Notes under the pieces: generated by a model
Database searches by the model: none
What the model was told of the DNA's origin: nothing
Seen by the model: only the letters and a program-made list of their open reading frames with translations
Part shown: one piece after another, positions 1 through 10,399 of the stretch
How positions within the stretch are numbered: the stretch's first letter is position 1
How the letters are laid out: each line of letters starts with the position of its first letter
Program-made: the position numbers and the translations under genes
Source of the DNA: Echiichthys vipera
Lineage: Eukaryota; Chordata; Actinopteri; Perciformes; Trachinidae
Direction of reading: 5' to 3'
Length of the DNA: 64,000 nucleotides
Assembly (NCBI GenBank): GCA_963691815.1
Contig: OY829648.1
Location: 32,525,456 to 32,589,455 of the forward strand

Positions 1-105
1 CAAAGCATGGTAAAAATGAGGTCCGGCGGTACTGTCATCATCGATGAAAACCGTTTGTGTTTCCTTGTCGAATATGAGTGTGGTGTGTCAAACAACATAT
101 TCAAA

Positions 106-440
106 GGGGAAACATCACCAGCTGCGGCTGATGAAGGTACCCGGGGCAGCTGCGAGCATCTGTGGCTGCTGTTGGGTTCGGTGCTCTGCCCATAAGCAGG
201 ACTGGAGAAGCAGACCTGCTTCTATCTGTAGCAGTTAGCAGCTACTGGGGTCTGCTGCAGCCCAATGGAGCTGCGACTGCAGTTTAAGGAGGCGATGTGT
301 TTTCCTCCTTTGTGGGCTAGAGACCCCCTGTAACGGCTTGCTTCCTCGGTCCTGCTGATAAGTCAGAGCCATCATCCTGTTGCCTAAGGCAGAGCTCAGT
401 TTTACTTGTGACTTTAAACTTCACTTTGAATCAGAAACTA
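106..440. repeat. dispersed repeat, copy 1 (second copy near 14115-14345)
   Basis: Segments such as gtacccggggcag, the stretch around ctgctgttgggtt, cataagc-ggactggagaag, gtgtgttttcctcct and gagacccc recur in the same order near 14145-14290. The copies are diverged and differ by indels, so this is an old interspersed repeat of unknown class. Nothing else is recognised in positions 1-1327, which are intron or downstream sequence of the cadherin gene. Confidence 0.6.
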
Positions 441-1327
441 ACCAGTGTAACACGAAAGCATGGTGGATCATAGATTATTATGTTTATATATCTATAGCAT
501 GTGGTGGAATTAGCCAACTAGCAGCCACTCTTGTCAAAGCTCTCCTCCTCCACCACATACACCTGACCGATTATCTAGAAACGACTGCTTTTCCTTGGGT
601 TCCCAGATGTTAACACTGAATTTTATACATTGAATTTAAATTTGGCCTGTTCAATTTTTTAACATTTAATTTTTTAATATTTATTTTTTTAAAGTTGAAT
701 TTTTAACTCTGTATTTTATACATTGTATTTTGCATCTGAATTTGGTATATTGAAATTTTAAAGTTTAATTCTTAAACGTTGAATAAAGAGTTAAACTCGG
801 AGTCAAACCATTCAGATACATCATTTCATTGCATAAATATTCAGTGCCAGAAATTCAATGGCTTTTTAATTTCAAAACCGATGTCACAGATTTACTTCCA
901 TAGTCTGGGCTATTAAATAAGCAACACAACGCAGAAGTGGCTCAGTCTGCCCCAGTCTCAGTGTTTTTACAGCTCAGAGTGGGTCTATCAGAGGGGAGCT
1001 CCAGAGTCGGGTGATAATTCATTTTCAGCAACACCTTTCACATTACACAAAGTCATTTGATACGCTGGTGAGTGAAAATGTTGCTTTGTGCAGCTTACAT
1101 AAGTATAGGTCACCATGTCCTGATTTAGCAGTAATAAAAGTCATGATGGCAATAATGTAAAGTAAATTAGAAGAGGGGAAGGACTCCTTGTTACCAACTT
1201 TGATCGATTGATTGATAGAATGTGAATTGGTTATTGGATTAGCTGACATTGATCTTCTTCTTGAGCTGATGGAGTGCAGGATTTCAGGCCTCTGGAATTT
1301 GCCCTGTGTTGGCAATTCATACTGTAC

Positions 1328-1488
1328 CTCTCTGTCCAAGGCAGAACTTCTGACATGGATGGTCCCATCCTTAGTAATGTAGAACATGTCATGAGATGGG
1401 TTCTGTTCTACGATGGTATAGGCGATCTGAGAGTTCTCTTTTCCTGGTTCATCAGCATCAGTTGCAGTTATTTTCATAACTGAAGTTC
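1328..1488 (-). CDS. dsg2: desmoglein-like cadherin, exon 5 (start of EC2)
   Basis: This 161-bp exon encodes 54 residues when joined to the single base carried over from the previous exon. It contains the calcium-binding motif DADEP and ends at LDRE, a usual exon boundary in cadherin repeats. The acceptor is ttttttacag and the donor gtacag. With the end of the upstream exon it reads ELSAAGTSVMKITATDADEP, which closely resembles the EC1-EC2 junction of vertebrate desmoglein 2. The product would be a single-pass desmosomal adhesion protein binding desmocollins between cells. No further exon is visible between here and position 1, so the gene continues outside the window. Desmoglein rather than classical cadherin is inferred from overall similarity; the exact paralog is uncertain. 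Confidence 0.87.
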
Positions 1489-3386
1489 CTGTAAAAAAAG
1501 CATTTAATGAAACAATCACCACACTTATAGTCCCGTGTAGTTTTGTTTTAAACAAACAAAAGTTATGTTTACATCCAGTGTTTTTCATCAAAGATTGAGA
1601 CCTGAAAAAAAATGCATTGTTTCAATTTCAAGGGGGCTCAAATGACCTTGCACAATCGCAAATCCCTCCCCTCTGTGGTACAGAGAAAACCCTACAGTAT
1701 GAGCACCTTTATTAAAAACGTCTAATATAAAGGTCCAACAATCTTCAAAAACCCCACATTACCTATTTTTATGGCTGCCACTATTCCCCAGGAATTCCCC
1801 AAAGGAAGTTGCCTAAACAATGTAGGTGAACTACTTACATACCAGCTACACCAAATGGTGACATTATACACATTATTGTCAATGACTGCAAAATATTCCA
1901 CTGAAGGACAGGTGGTGGTGATGGCCCGAGAAACACAGCAATGTGCCTACAAAGGAGAAGAAGTTAGTAATCATTGATGTAAAGAATCCATCCATTATCT
2001 ATAACCGCTTATTCTTAGAGGGTTGCAGAGGGATGGAGGCGATGCCAGCTGACACTGGGCGAGAGGTACTGGTGTAAACAATGCAAGATTTAAAATACTT
2101 TCAAAATCGGTTTTGTTTTAAGAGGAATGAAATATGTTTGTTATATCCAGTAGGCAATTTGTTAAGTTTTAGAATATAAAATAATAGAATCACATAGAAA
2201 TACTTTATTGATTTATATTTTATACATAATATTTTAATATGGAAGATGGCCCAGTGGAAGCATCTTGGTGAAGAGAAGTCTGGTTTCATTTAAGTAAACT
2301 GCTGTGTAAGCTATAGTTTATGGGATGGAGAGGTGGATGTACGGTTAACTCCCACCGTAGACCCATTTTTGTCTTTTTAAGGGGTTACAGGGGATATTTA
2401 GGGGGAGATGACAGGTCAATAGTAAATGCTACATGGAAGTATACACCAACCGAAAGCTAAGAGATTCATTCTCCTCAAGTGTATAAGGGCTGTTAGCTAA
2501 TCATAACTACATGTCAATCCACAAACGGTGAAGTGTGGTTTTATATGACCGCTGTAGCTAGCTAGATGCCAAAAGTGACATTTGATTGGATTCATTTTTG
2601 TAAACGCTCCTGAATGCACGATGAGTGATCACACATTTTGTTTTACTTGGTTTTACAGGAAGAGAGAAGACAGGTATTTAAATTTATGAACACGAAACAT
2701 TATTAAACATGTTTTTTGCATATATTTTGCATGCATCGAGAGATAACACAGAGACACTGGAATAAAAATGTGAAAATGTATTTTTCATTTCACTTATAGG
2801 ATGAAAAGGTTCTCTAGGGCACTTATCAATAACCAATTTTTCTACCAAACTGGGGCCTTACGGTGAAGGCACCAAACTCTCTAAAACACTCTAAAACAGA
2901 CCCTGCTACTGCCTTTTAAAGACAATTATCTCGACTGAACTTTTAAGATGTAAATTATATATTATAAATGTGTTATAAAATTTAGTGAATGAGGAATAAC
3001 TAAAGTAAAGTTAACGAGTCAAGAGAGAATGAGAGAGACTGAACAGAAAAAAAACTATGACAGATTTTGCTGTCATTGCTGCTCACACTGCTTCTTCCCT
3101 CTGGTCTGCCATGTGTGAGAGTTTCACTGTGTGCGAGGCTCAGGCAGCTCCTATACAGTGAGGATGAAGTTAGCAGCAACATTATAGCTGAACGTAGCAG
3201 TACAGTGTGTGCACAGTTTAGAGTTGTTGCATTTATCCACAGACAAAAAGCTTAAACATTCAAGTCCCAAGCCAAGTTCCTGTGTGATTAGTGATTTTTA
3301 AAACATTTAAATCACTATCAATTGATTGCGTTCACATAACAGGATAGAGAATTGTGGGAACTGTACAGAAAAGCAGAAAGACTAAC
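1489..3386. other. intron 4 of the desmoglein-like gene
   Basis: No coding signal is seen. Positions 2545-2690 resemble 56830-56970 (shared tgattggattcattttt-like and gtaaacg-ccctgaat-like blocks), so they are a dispersed repeat. The rest is AT-rich and unremarkable. Confidence 0.6.
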
Positions 3387-3528
3387 CTGCAGCACTGAGC
3401 TCATTCACTTCGCCAGGCTTGATGACTCCAAACACTGGAGCGTTGTCGTTCTGATCTTTGATCTTGAATTTTATGTCAACATTTTTCTCTGCAAGTATGC
3501 CATTCCTGTACCTCGCAACACCTGACAG
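3387..3528 (-). CDS. dsg2: desmoglein-like cadherin, exon 4 (end of EC1)
   Basis: This 142-bp exon starts in phase 0 after a ctctgtttcag acceptor and ends one base into a codon before gttagt. It contains DQNDNAPVF, the calcium-coordinating linker motif (DxNDNxPxF) between cadherin repeats 1 and 2, followed by a short stretch ending ELSAA. Both phases match the neighbouring exons, so the reading frame is continuous. The DQNDNAP linker should bind calcium and stiffen the ectodomain. No stop or frameshift is seen. Confidence 0.9.
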
Positions 3529-3633
3529 CTGAAACAGAGAAGTCAAATGTTTTTGTCTTCAACATCTTTTTAGCAGGTACATTCGCAAATATTTTAATAT
3601 TTAATAAGCAGAAGAGAATCTGTCCTCGCTCAC

Positions 3634-3792
3634 ATTGTACGTATCGATGAGCTCCCTGTCGAGGATCTTGGTTACACGAATCTTTCCACTTCTAGGGTCG
3701 ACTACAAACACATTGAAGGGAGATTGGTTTGCACCAATGCCTTCTAGAGAGTAGACAATATTCCCAGTGCCATCATCAAAATCTGAATGAAT
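3634..3792 (-). CDS. dsg2: desmoglein-like cadherin, exon 3 (EC1)
   Basis: A 159-bp, 53-codon exon in phase 0 at both ends, with a gtttcag acceptor and a gtgagc donor. It encodes the core of the first cadherin repeat, starting IHSDFDD and ending with DRELIDTYN. The IHSD start and the pattern GIGANQSPFNVFVVDPRSG resemble the desmoglein EC1 region, where a short glycine-rich segment precedes PF(G/N)(I/V)F. DRE near the end is a standard cadherin calcium ligand. This is the strongest single exon for assigning the gene to the desmosomal cadherins. Confidence 0.9.
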
Positions 3793-4627
3793 CTGAAACA
3801 TAGTGCACAGAGCTAGTTAAGCTAAACAGTCTAATTCACACAGGAAACAAGAGAGAACATTGACACCAGGAAAACAAGAGCAGAGTTTGAAAATTGATTG
3901 ATTTAATAAGGAGAAAAACAACAAAACTCTAAACCATCATTTCAACATCTCAGCATTTTATAGTCTCTCCAAATTGTCTGGCCTCCACCCTACAGATAGA
4001 TCTTTGGTAGTCCCCTCTTTGCTGAGGATGCTGAAAATGCTCCAGAGGTCTCTTCTTCTGACTGATTAAGGATGGGGTTAAGAACTGGTTCCAATCGAGA
4101 ACAAGTAACAAATTTAAATTGTATGTCTAATAATTTATCAGTTCCTGTTATCAACACCGGCATGTTTTTCTGACAGTTGTGCATGGCAAAACAACGACAT
4201 CAAGCAGCAAGGAGTCATGGTGGAGAGGAAGACATGACCCAAAGTGTGCTGTTTAACGTTAGACAGACAGACAGACTTTAAAAAAAAAAAAACTTAAACA
4301 AAAAAAAACAATTCTGTACATTTCATTTACACTGTGCCCAAACTCAGAGATACTAAAATAGTTGCATTGACGCTGAAAACCAGTGTAGGACAACCTTTCC
4401 CACAAAAAATGCTCAGGAATCAATAGGGGAATCGAAAAAGAATTGGACTGATAAGTAGAATTGGTATCATTAAAATCCCATCCCTATGACTGAGTGACTT
4501 TTTAATTTCTTATTGCAGATTTTGTCAACCAAATATTGGTAACTCACAGAATTTACACTCCAAACCTAGTGGAAATGATGTTTATGTTTTTATATGTGTG
4601 GCCATGAAACCTGATATGGATCTGCAG

Positions 4628-4735
4628 TTTCAATTCAATTCAATTTTATTTATAGTGCCAAATCATCGACAAAAGTTATCTCAGGACACTTTACAGAGTA
4701 GGTAAAGACCACACTCTATGACTTATTTATGATTA
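4628..4735. repeat. dispersed fish repeat with tcaattttatttata core
   Basis: The block from ttcaattcaattcaatttta through ctcaggacactttac to aaagaccacact recurs at about 35980-36075 with substitutions. Sequences of this kind are abundant in teleost genomes. The class is not determined. Around it, 3793-5605 is intron with A-rich runs and no recognised gene. Confidence 0.6.
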
Positions 4736-5605
4736 TGATTTACATAGACCCAACAATTCCCCCGTAGAGTACGATGGCAACGAAAACCTTCCCTATTACA
4801 GGCAGGAACGTCAGACAGACCCAGCTCTATGAAGGACTGACATCTGTTTCGTCTCCTGCTTAGAGAAAGCATGTTGTGTGTACAGAGGGAAGGAGTACTG
4901 AACATTTGCTAAAATTGATCCGACAATAGCAGACATTGTTAGACTAAAAAAGAATCACACATGGTTTATTCATGACCAAATTACCTGAGTCTGACCCTCA
5001 TCTCATTCAGGGGTTTGCCCTAATTTGGTACTTGGTGGGAGGTTTTAGTTATTTAGAGATCAGAGATAAAACTGGAAACTAAAAAACAAACAAAAACAAA
5101 CAAATAACATAATTATTGACTTGATAAAAAATAAACAAAAAGATCTGAAATCAATTCCTTCATATAAACCTAAATATACTGTTGCTTCAAGTTCGTGCAC
5201 ACACATTATCCCAGCCTGAAATAGAAAGTTAGAAATAAATACAAATAAATAGTTTAACGCATCCCAAACCTTCCATTCTTATACGTGAAATACACACAAA
5301 ATCAATACGTGAAAATGCATAAATTACTGCACATTAGTCATTGTTTTCATACATACGAAAAATGCTTGAGAACAGCCTGCAGAGAAACACCTTTAGGCCC
5401 ATATAAAAACAAAAACATGGGAAAACAAGATCATGGTGGTTTTACAGTTGATACAATTATGAATATAAAAAGAAATGCTGTTGTTTCTTGACTTGCTCTT
5501 GGCATTGGAGCATAGATTACATTGAAGCACCTGTCTAGAACATAAGACTATTTTTTTCCTTTTAATAGTCAGATGCTTTTTTTATTGGGGTGCTGAGTAT
5601 GCAGC

Positions 5606-6767
5606 ATAGACTGTAAAAAAAGATGGATCTGAAAACTTAAGCCAATGCAGAAGTGCCTTTAACCTGCATTCTTTTCAATGTCCAGCAGGGGGCAGCTTCT
5701 TCAATACAGCATGGTCTTATATTGGTTTAGTTTTTTTCTGGTTTCTGGTTTTATTTTGAAACCCACTCTCCTCTTGTGTCTTGTTGTCTTTGTGTTTTAC
5801 TGTCTGTTTTCCTCCACACCTGTGTTCCATTAGTTTGTTAGTCCTTTTGTAATTTGTATAAAAGTTTAGTTTAGTTTTAGCCTGTGAAGTTTTTATCTGC
5901 TTTGCATTGCTTTTCAGTTTGTATCTGTATCCCTGCAGCATGTCTTCTCGTGTACACCAGATTTGTGTCTGCCCTTGTCAGCCAACCTCCCTATGAATTC
6001 CCTTTCCCTGCCCACTTCATCTGTGTCTTGTTCTTGTGACTTGTCCTCTATCTACGAATACCTGTGTCCCCATCCTTGTCAGTTTGTCTGCAGTTGTTTC
6101 TATGTTAAAGTTTATATTTGACCTTCATAATAAGCCTGTATTTTCCCCCGTGTTTACGTACAGTGTGGATGACTTGTTTGAGGTATTTTTTAATCCTGTC
6201 TGCTGTCTGTGCATTTTGGTTCAACTGCCTGCCTCAGCCTTGACAATATGATGTTGATGATGGTCCCATTTAAAAACTTGCAAATAAAGCAAGACATGCT
6301 TTAAGTGAGCGGTTACACGACCTGTCAATCAGGATAAATTCTTAGCCATACATACTCACTGCACAAAAATACAATTTGTACAAAAAAAAAGCTGTGAAGT
6401 TGCTTTTAGGTGGTTTTAGTGTTATCATTTTTAAAATCGCCCCTCTCACAGTATGTTTTACTTTTATCAGTTGATTGTAACAATTTTGTCGCCCTAAAAT
6501 GTCTTTATTTTTAACCAGCTCTTTGTCTCTGCAGTGCCTGCAGATTAACGGCACTGGTGTCTTTAGCATTAAGCCTAGTGAAGTGACATTAAAATGTAAC
6601 TTGTATTGTGTGTGTCCCAGCTCCACCCTACTTAAAATATGGTCACTGGTGGCTCCAAAATACCAAGATGGCGATGGCTAAATGCCAAACTCGTGGCTTC
6701 AAAATAGTAATCAACAAACCAATGGGTGATGTGACGATGGTTACGTTCATTATTTTTTACAGTCTAT
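5606..6767. mobile_element. TIR-bounded non-autonomous DNA element in intron 2
   Basis: The ends are perfect 15-bp inverted repeats, atagactgtaaaaaa at 5606-5620 and its reverse complement at 6753-6767. The left subterminal part has a segment with tccagcaggggg that recurs in inverted form near 18580-18625, showing a dispersed family. The interior (about 1.1 kb) has no transposase-like frame. No convincing target duplication was identified. The element ends 72 bp from cadherin exon 2. Confidence 0.65.
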
Positions 6768-6839
6768 GATCTGCAGTGATTCAGAGTCAAAGTTAGCCAG
6801 TAGCATTACAGAGAGTTAAAGAAGATAAAAATGACTCAC

Positions 6840-6968
6840 CATGGCAATATCCTCCTTTTGAGTGTAGTCTTCATTTTCCGTCAGTGGTTTTGGCGGGGGA
6901 ATCCATTCTCTTTTATTCCTTACCAGATTGTCTCGAGAGTTGGACTTGAGCACAGCAACAGCCTGCAT
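6840..6968 (-). CDS. dsg2: desmoglein-like cadherin, exon 2 (propeptide cleavage site and mature N-terminus)
   Basis: A 129-bp exon of 43 codons in phase 0 at both ends, with a ttgtattacag acceptor and a gtgagt donor. It includes the dibasic site RNKR followed directly by EW, matching the proprotein-convertase site and the conserved Trp2 that swaps between partner cadherins. The mature start EWIPPPKPLTENEDY and the end KEDIAM resemble desmogleins. Before the cleavage site there is only a short propeptide, as in desmogleins. The exon is hemmed in: a TIR element ends at 6767 and an antisense LINE begins near 7047, leaving about 72 and 78 bp of unique flank. Confidence 0.88.
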
Positions 6969-7046
6969 CTGTAATACAATATACGGAACTACTTCACAAT
7001 CAACCCTTGACAGATTAATCTATGATCCACACATTTAAAGTAGTTC

Positions 7047-10000
7047 CTCTCCGGGAACCATCACCTTATCGTGGTGGAGAGGTTTGTGTGTCCCTGTGAA
7101 CCTGAGGGCTGTGTTGTCTGGAGCTTAATGCTCCTGGTAGGGTCTCCCATGGCAAAGTGGTCTCAGGCGAGGGGCCGGACTAAGAATGGTTCACAAAGAC
7201 TCAATGGACAAACAACAAAGAGGAAGAGAGACCCTGCCCGGAGGAAGCCCGGGGCCCCCGTCTGGAGCCAGGCCCAGACGGAGGGCTCGCCGGCGAGCGC
7301 CTGGTGGCCGGGTTTGCCACGGAGCCCGGCCGGGCACAGCCCGAAAAAGTGACGTGGCACCTCCCTCCTCTCCATCCTGTGGGCCCACCACTCGCAGGAG
7401 GAACCACTTGGGTCGGGTGCGCTGCTGCACGGGTGGCAGTGAAGGTGAGGGGCCTCGACGGACCAGACACGGGCAGCAAAAGCTGGCTCTTGGGACGTGG
7501 AATGTCACCTCTCTGTCGGGGAAGGAGCCGGAGCTTGTGCGGGAGGTGGAGCGCTACCAGTTAGATCTGGTGGGGCTTACCTCCACACACAGTCTCGGTT
7601 CTGGAACCGTTCTCCTGGATAGGGGTTGGACACTATTCTTCTCTGGAGTTGCCCAGGGTGTGAGGATACTCACAAACCCCCGGCTGAGCGCCGCGGTGTT
7701 GGAGTTTACCCCGGTGGACGAGAGGGTCGCCTCCTTACGCCTGCGGGTGGTAGGGGGGAAAACTCTGACTGTTGTTTGTGCATATGCACCAAACAGCAGT
7801 TCAGAGTTTTCGGCCTTCTTGGAGACCCTGAATGGAGTCCTGCATGGGGCTCCAGTAGGGGACTCAATAGTTCTGCTGGGAGACTTCAACGCCCACGTGG
7901 GCAATGATGGAGACACCTGGAGAGGCGTGATTGGGAGGAACGGCCTCCCTGATCTAAATCCGAGTGGTCGTCAGTTATTAGACTTCTGTGCTAGTCACGG
8001 ATTATCTATAACTAACACCATGTTCGAACATAAGGATGCTCATAAGTGTACGTGGTACCAGAGCACCCTAGGCCAAAGGTCGATGATCGATTTTGTGATC
8101 GTATCATTTGATCTGAGGCCGCATGTTTTGGACACTCGGGTGAAGAGAGGGGCAGAGCTGTCAACTGATCACCATCTGGTGATGAGTTGGATCAGAGGAT
8201 GGGGGAAGATTCTGGACAGACCAGGTAAACCCAAACGAGTAGTGCGGGTGAACTGGGAACGTCTGGAGGAGGCCCCTGTCCGAGAGATCTTCAACTCACA
8301 CCTCCGGCGGAGCTTTTCTGGCATCCCTGTGGAGGTTGGGGGCATTGAACCGGAGTGGGCAATGTTCAAAGCTTCCATTGCTGAAGCTGCAGCGGTGAGC
8401 TGTGGCCTCAAGGTCTTAGGTGCCTCAAGGGGCGGTAACCCTCGAACACCGTGGTGGACACCGGTGGTCAGGGAAGCTGTCCGACTGAAGAAGGAGGCCT
8501 TCCGGGATATGCTATCCCAGAAGACTCCGGAGGCAGTTGCAAGGTACCGACAGGCCAAAAGGGCTGCAGCCTCTGCTGTGTCAGAGGCAAAGCAGCGGGT
8601 GTGGGAGGAGTTCGGAGAAGCCATGGAGAAGGGCGGCTTTCGGGCGGCACCAAGGTGCTTCTGGAAAACCATTCGACATCTCAGGAGGGGGAAACGGGGA
8701 ACCGTCCAAGCTGTTTACAGTAAAGACGGGACGCTGGTGACCTCAGCCGATGAGGTGATCGGGCGGTGGAAGGAGCACTTTGAGGAACTCCTTAATCCGA
8801 CTAACACGCCCTCTTTTGTAGAGGCAGAGCTGGAGGCTGATGGGGAATCATTGTCAATATCCCTGGCGGAAGTCACTGAGGTAGTCAAACAACTCCACAG
8901 TGGCAAAGCCCCAGGGGTTGATGAGATTCGTCCAGAAATGCTGAAAAGTTTGGGTTGGGAGGGGCTGTCTTGGTTGACACGCCTCTTTAAAATTGCGTGG
9001 AAGTCTGGGACAGTGCCAAGGGAGTGGCAGACCGGGGTGGTGGTTCCTCTTTTTAAAAAGGGGGACCAGAGGGTGTGTGCCAACTACAGGGGTATCACAC
9101 TACTCAGCCTCCCTGGTAAAGTCTACTCCAAGGTGCTGGAAAGGAGGGTTCGTCCTATAGTCGAACCTCAGATTGAAGAGGAACAATGTGGATTCCGTCC
9201 TGGACGTGGAACAACGGACCAGCTCTTCATTCTCGCAAGGATCCTGGAGGGGGCCTGGGAGTATGCTCATCCAGTCTACATGTGTTTTGTGGATTTGGAG
9301 AAGGCATATGACCGGGTTCCTAGGGAGTTACTGTGGGAGGTGCTGCGGGAGTATGGGGTGAGGGGGTCACTTCTGTGGGCCATCCAATCTCTGTACACCC
9401 AAAGTGAGAGCTGTGTCCGGATCCTCGGGAGTAAGTCGGATTCGTTTCCGGTGGGGGTTGGCCTCCGCCAGGGGTGCGCTTTGTCACCAATCCTGTTCGT
9501 GATTTTCATGGACAGGATTTCAAGGCGTAGTCGTGGTGGGGAGGGGTTGCAGTTCGGTGGGCTGAGGATCTCGTCTCTGCTTTTCGCAGATGATGTGGTC
9601 CTGATGGCATCGTCGGTCAGTGACCTTCAGCACTCACTGGATCGGTTCGCAGCCGAGTGTGAAACGGCTGGGATGAGGATCAGCATCTCTAAATCTGAGG
9701 CCATGGCTCTTAGCAGGAAACCGGTGGATTGCTTACTCCAGGTGGGGAATGAGTCCTTACCCCAAGTGAAGGAGTTCAAGTACCTCGGGATCATGTTCAC
9801 GAGTGAGGGGACGATGGAGCGTGAGTTTGGCCGGAGAATCGGAGCAGCGGGGGCGGTGTTGCAGTCGCTCTACCGCACCGTTGTGACGAAAAGAGAGCTG
9901 AGCCGGAAGGCAAAGCTCTCGATCTACCGGTCAATCTTCGTTCCTACCCTCACCTATGGTCATGAAAGTTGGGTCATGACCGAAAGAACGAGGTCGCGAG

Positions 10001-10398
10001 TACAAGCGGCCGAAATGGGTTTTCTCAGGAGGGTGGCTGGAGTCTCCCTTAGAGATAGGGTGAGAAGTTCAGCCATCCGTGAGGAACTCGGAGTAGAGCC
10101 GCTGCTCCTTAGCGTTGAAAGGAGCCAGTTGAGGTGGTTCGGGCATCTAGTAAGGATGCCCCCTGGGCGCCTCCCTAGGGAGGTGTTCCAGGCACGTCCA
10201 GCTGGGAGGAGGCCTCGGGGAAGACCCAGGACTAGGTGGAGAGATTATATCTCCACACTGGCCTGGGAACGCCTCGGGATCCCCCAGTTAGAGCTGGTTA
10301 ATGTGGCCCGGGAAAGGGAAGTTTGGGGTCCCCTGCTAAAACTGCTGCCCCCGCGACCCGACCCCGGATAAGCGGATGAAGATGAGATGAGATGAGAT
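7047..10398 (+). mobile_element. near full-length RTE/Rex3-like LINE in intron 1, antisense to the cadherin gene
   Basis: The element comprises a short 5' region starting near ccgggaaccatcaccttatc, one long ORF, and a 3' end immediately after the stop that closes with repeated GATG/GAGAT units instead of poly(A). A simple-repeat tail and a tiny 3' UTR are typical of RTE-clade LINEs, and I recall GATG repeats for fish Rex3. The 5' boundary is supported by a second copy: 50195-50310 is the reverse complement of about 7045-7160. Target duplications were not resolved. Confidence 0.85.
7186..10371 (+). CDS. RTE-type LINE ORF: APE-type endonuclease and reverse transcriptase
   Basis: This open frame of 1061 codons has no internal stop. 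The N-terminus is basic and low-complexity. The apurinic-like endonuclease runs from about residue 100 to 340, with GTWNVTSL at its start, LGDFNAH (GDFNAH at residues 232-237) and the terminal STDHH motif (326-330). The reverse transcriptase covers about residues 560-860, with GKAPGVDEIRPEML, ANYRGITLL, CGFRPGRGTTDQ, LRQGCALSP and the catalytic FADD box at 800-803. The C-terminal part (LRWFGHLVRMPPGRLPREVF) is typical of RTE/Rex3 proteins. The protein nicks target DNA and copies its own RNA. The endonuclease seems a few residues short just after FFSGVAQG relative to my memory of the family, so activity is not assured. Confidence 0.93.
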   Translation: MVHKDSMDKQQRGRETLPGGSPGPPSGARPRRRARRRAPGGRVCHGARPGTARKSDVAPPSSPSCGPTTRRRNHLGRVRCCTGGSEGEGPRRTRHGQQKLALGTWNVTSLSGKEPELVREVERYQLDLVGLTSTHSLGSGTVLLDRGWTLFFSGVAQGVRILTNPRLSAAVLEFTPVDERVASLRLRVVGGKTLTVVCAYAPNSSSEFSAFLETLNGVLHGAPVGDSIVLLGDFNAHVGNDGDTWRGVIGRNGLPDLNPSGRQLLDFCASHGLSITNTMFEHKDAHKCTWYQSTLGQRSMIDFVIVSFDLRPHVLDTRVKRGAELSTDHHLVMSWIRGWGKILDRPGKPKRVVRVNWERLEEAPVREIFNSHLRRSFSGIPVEVGGIEPEWAMFKASIAEAAAVSCGLKVLGASRGGNPRTPWWTPVVREAVRLKKEAFRDMLSQKTPEAVARYRQAKRAAASAVSEAKQRVWEEFGEAMEKGGFRAAPRCFWKTIRHLRRGKRGTVQAVYSKDGTLVTSADEVIGRWKEHFEELLNPTNTPSFVEAELEADGESLSISLAEVTEVVKQLHSGKAPGVDEIRPEMLKSLGWEGLSWLTRLFKIAWKSGTVPREWQTGVVVPLFKKGDQRVCANYRGITLLSLPGKVYSKVLERRVRPIVEPQIEEEQCGFRPGRGTTDQLFILARILEGAWEYAHPVYMCFVDLEKAYDRVPRELLWEVLREYGVRGSLLWAIQSLYTQSESCVRILGSKSDSFPVGVGLRQGCALSPILFVIFMDRISRRSRGGEGLQFGGLRISSLLFADDVVLMASSVSDLQHSLDRFAAECETAGMRISISKSEAMALSRKPVDCLLQVGNESLPQVKEFKYLGIMFTSEGTMEREFGRRIGAAGAVLQSLYRTVVTKRELSRKAKLSIYRSIFVPTLTYGHESWVMTERTRSRVQAAEMGFLRRVAGVSLRDRVRSSAIREELGVEPLLLSVERSQLRWFGHLVRMPPGRLPREVFQARPAGRRPRGRPRTRWRDYISTLAWERLGIPQLELVNVAREREVWGPLLKLLPPRPDPG

Positions 10399-10399
10399 G

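Noticed and set aside
1043..1327. Extension of the cadherin exon 5 frame downstream of LDRE
   Set aside because: A gtacag donor follows LDRE, where cadherin exons often end, and the downstream residues show no cadherin pattern.
7163..9509. Several antisense frames of 60-167 codons within the LINE
   Set aside because: They are shadows of the GC-richer LINE ORF on the opposite strand.
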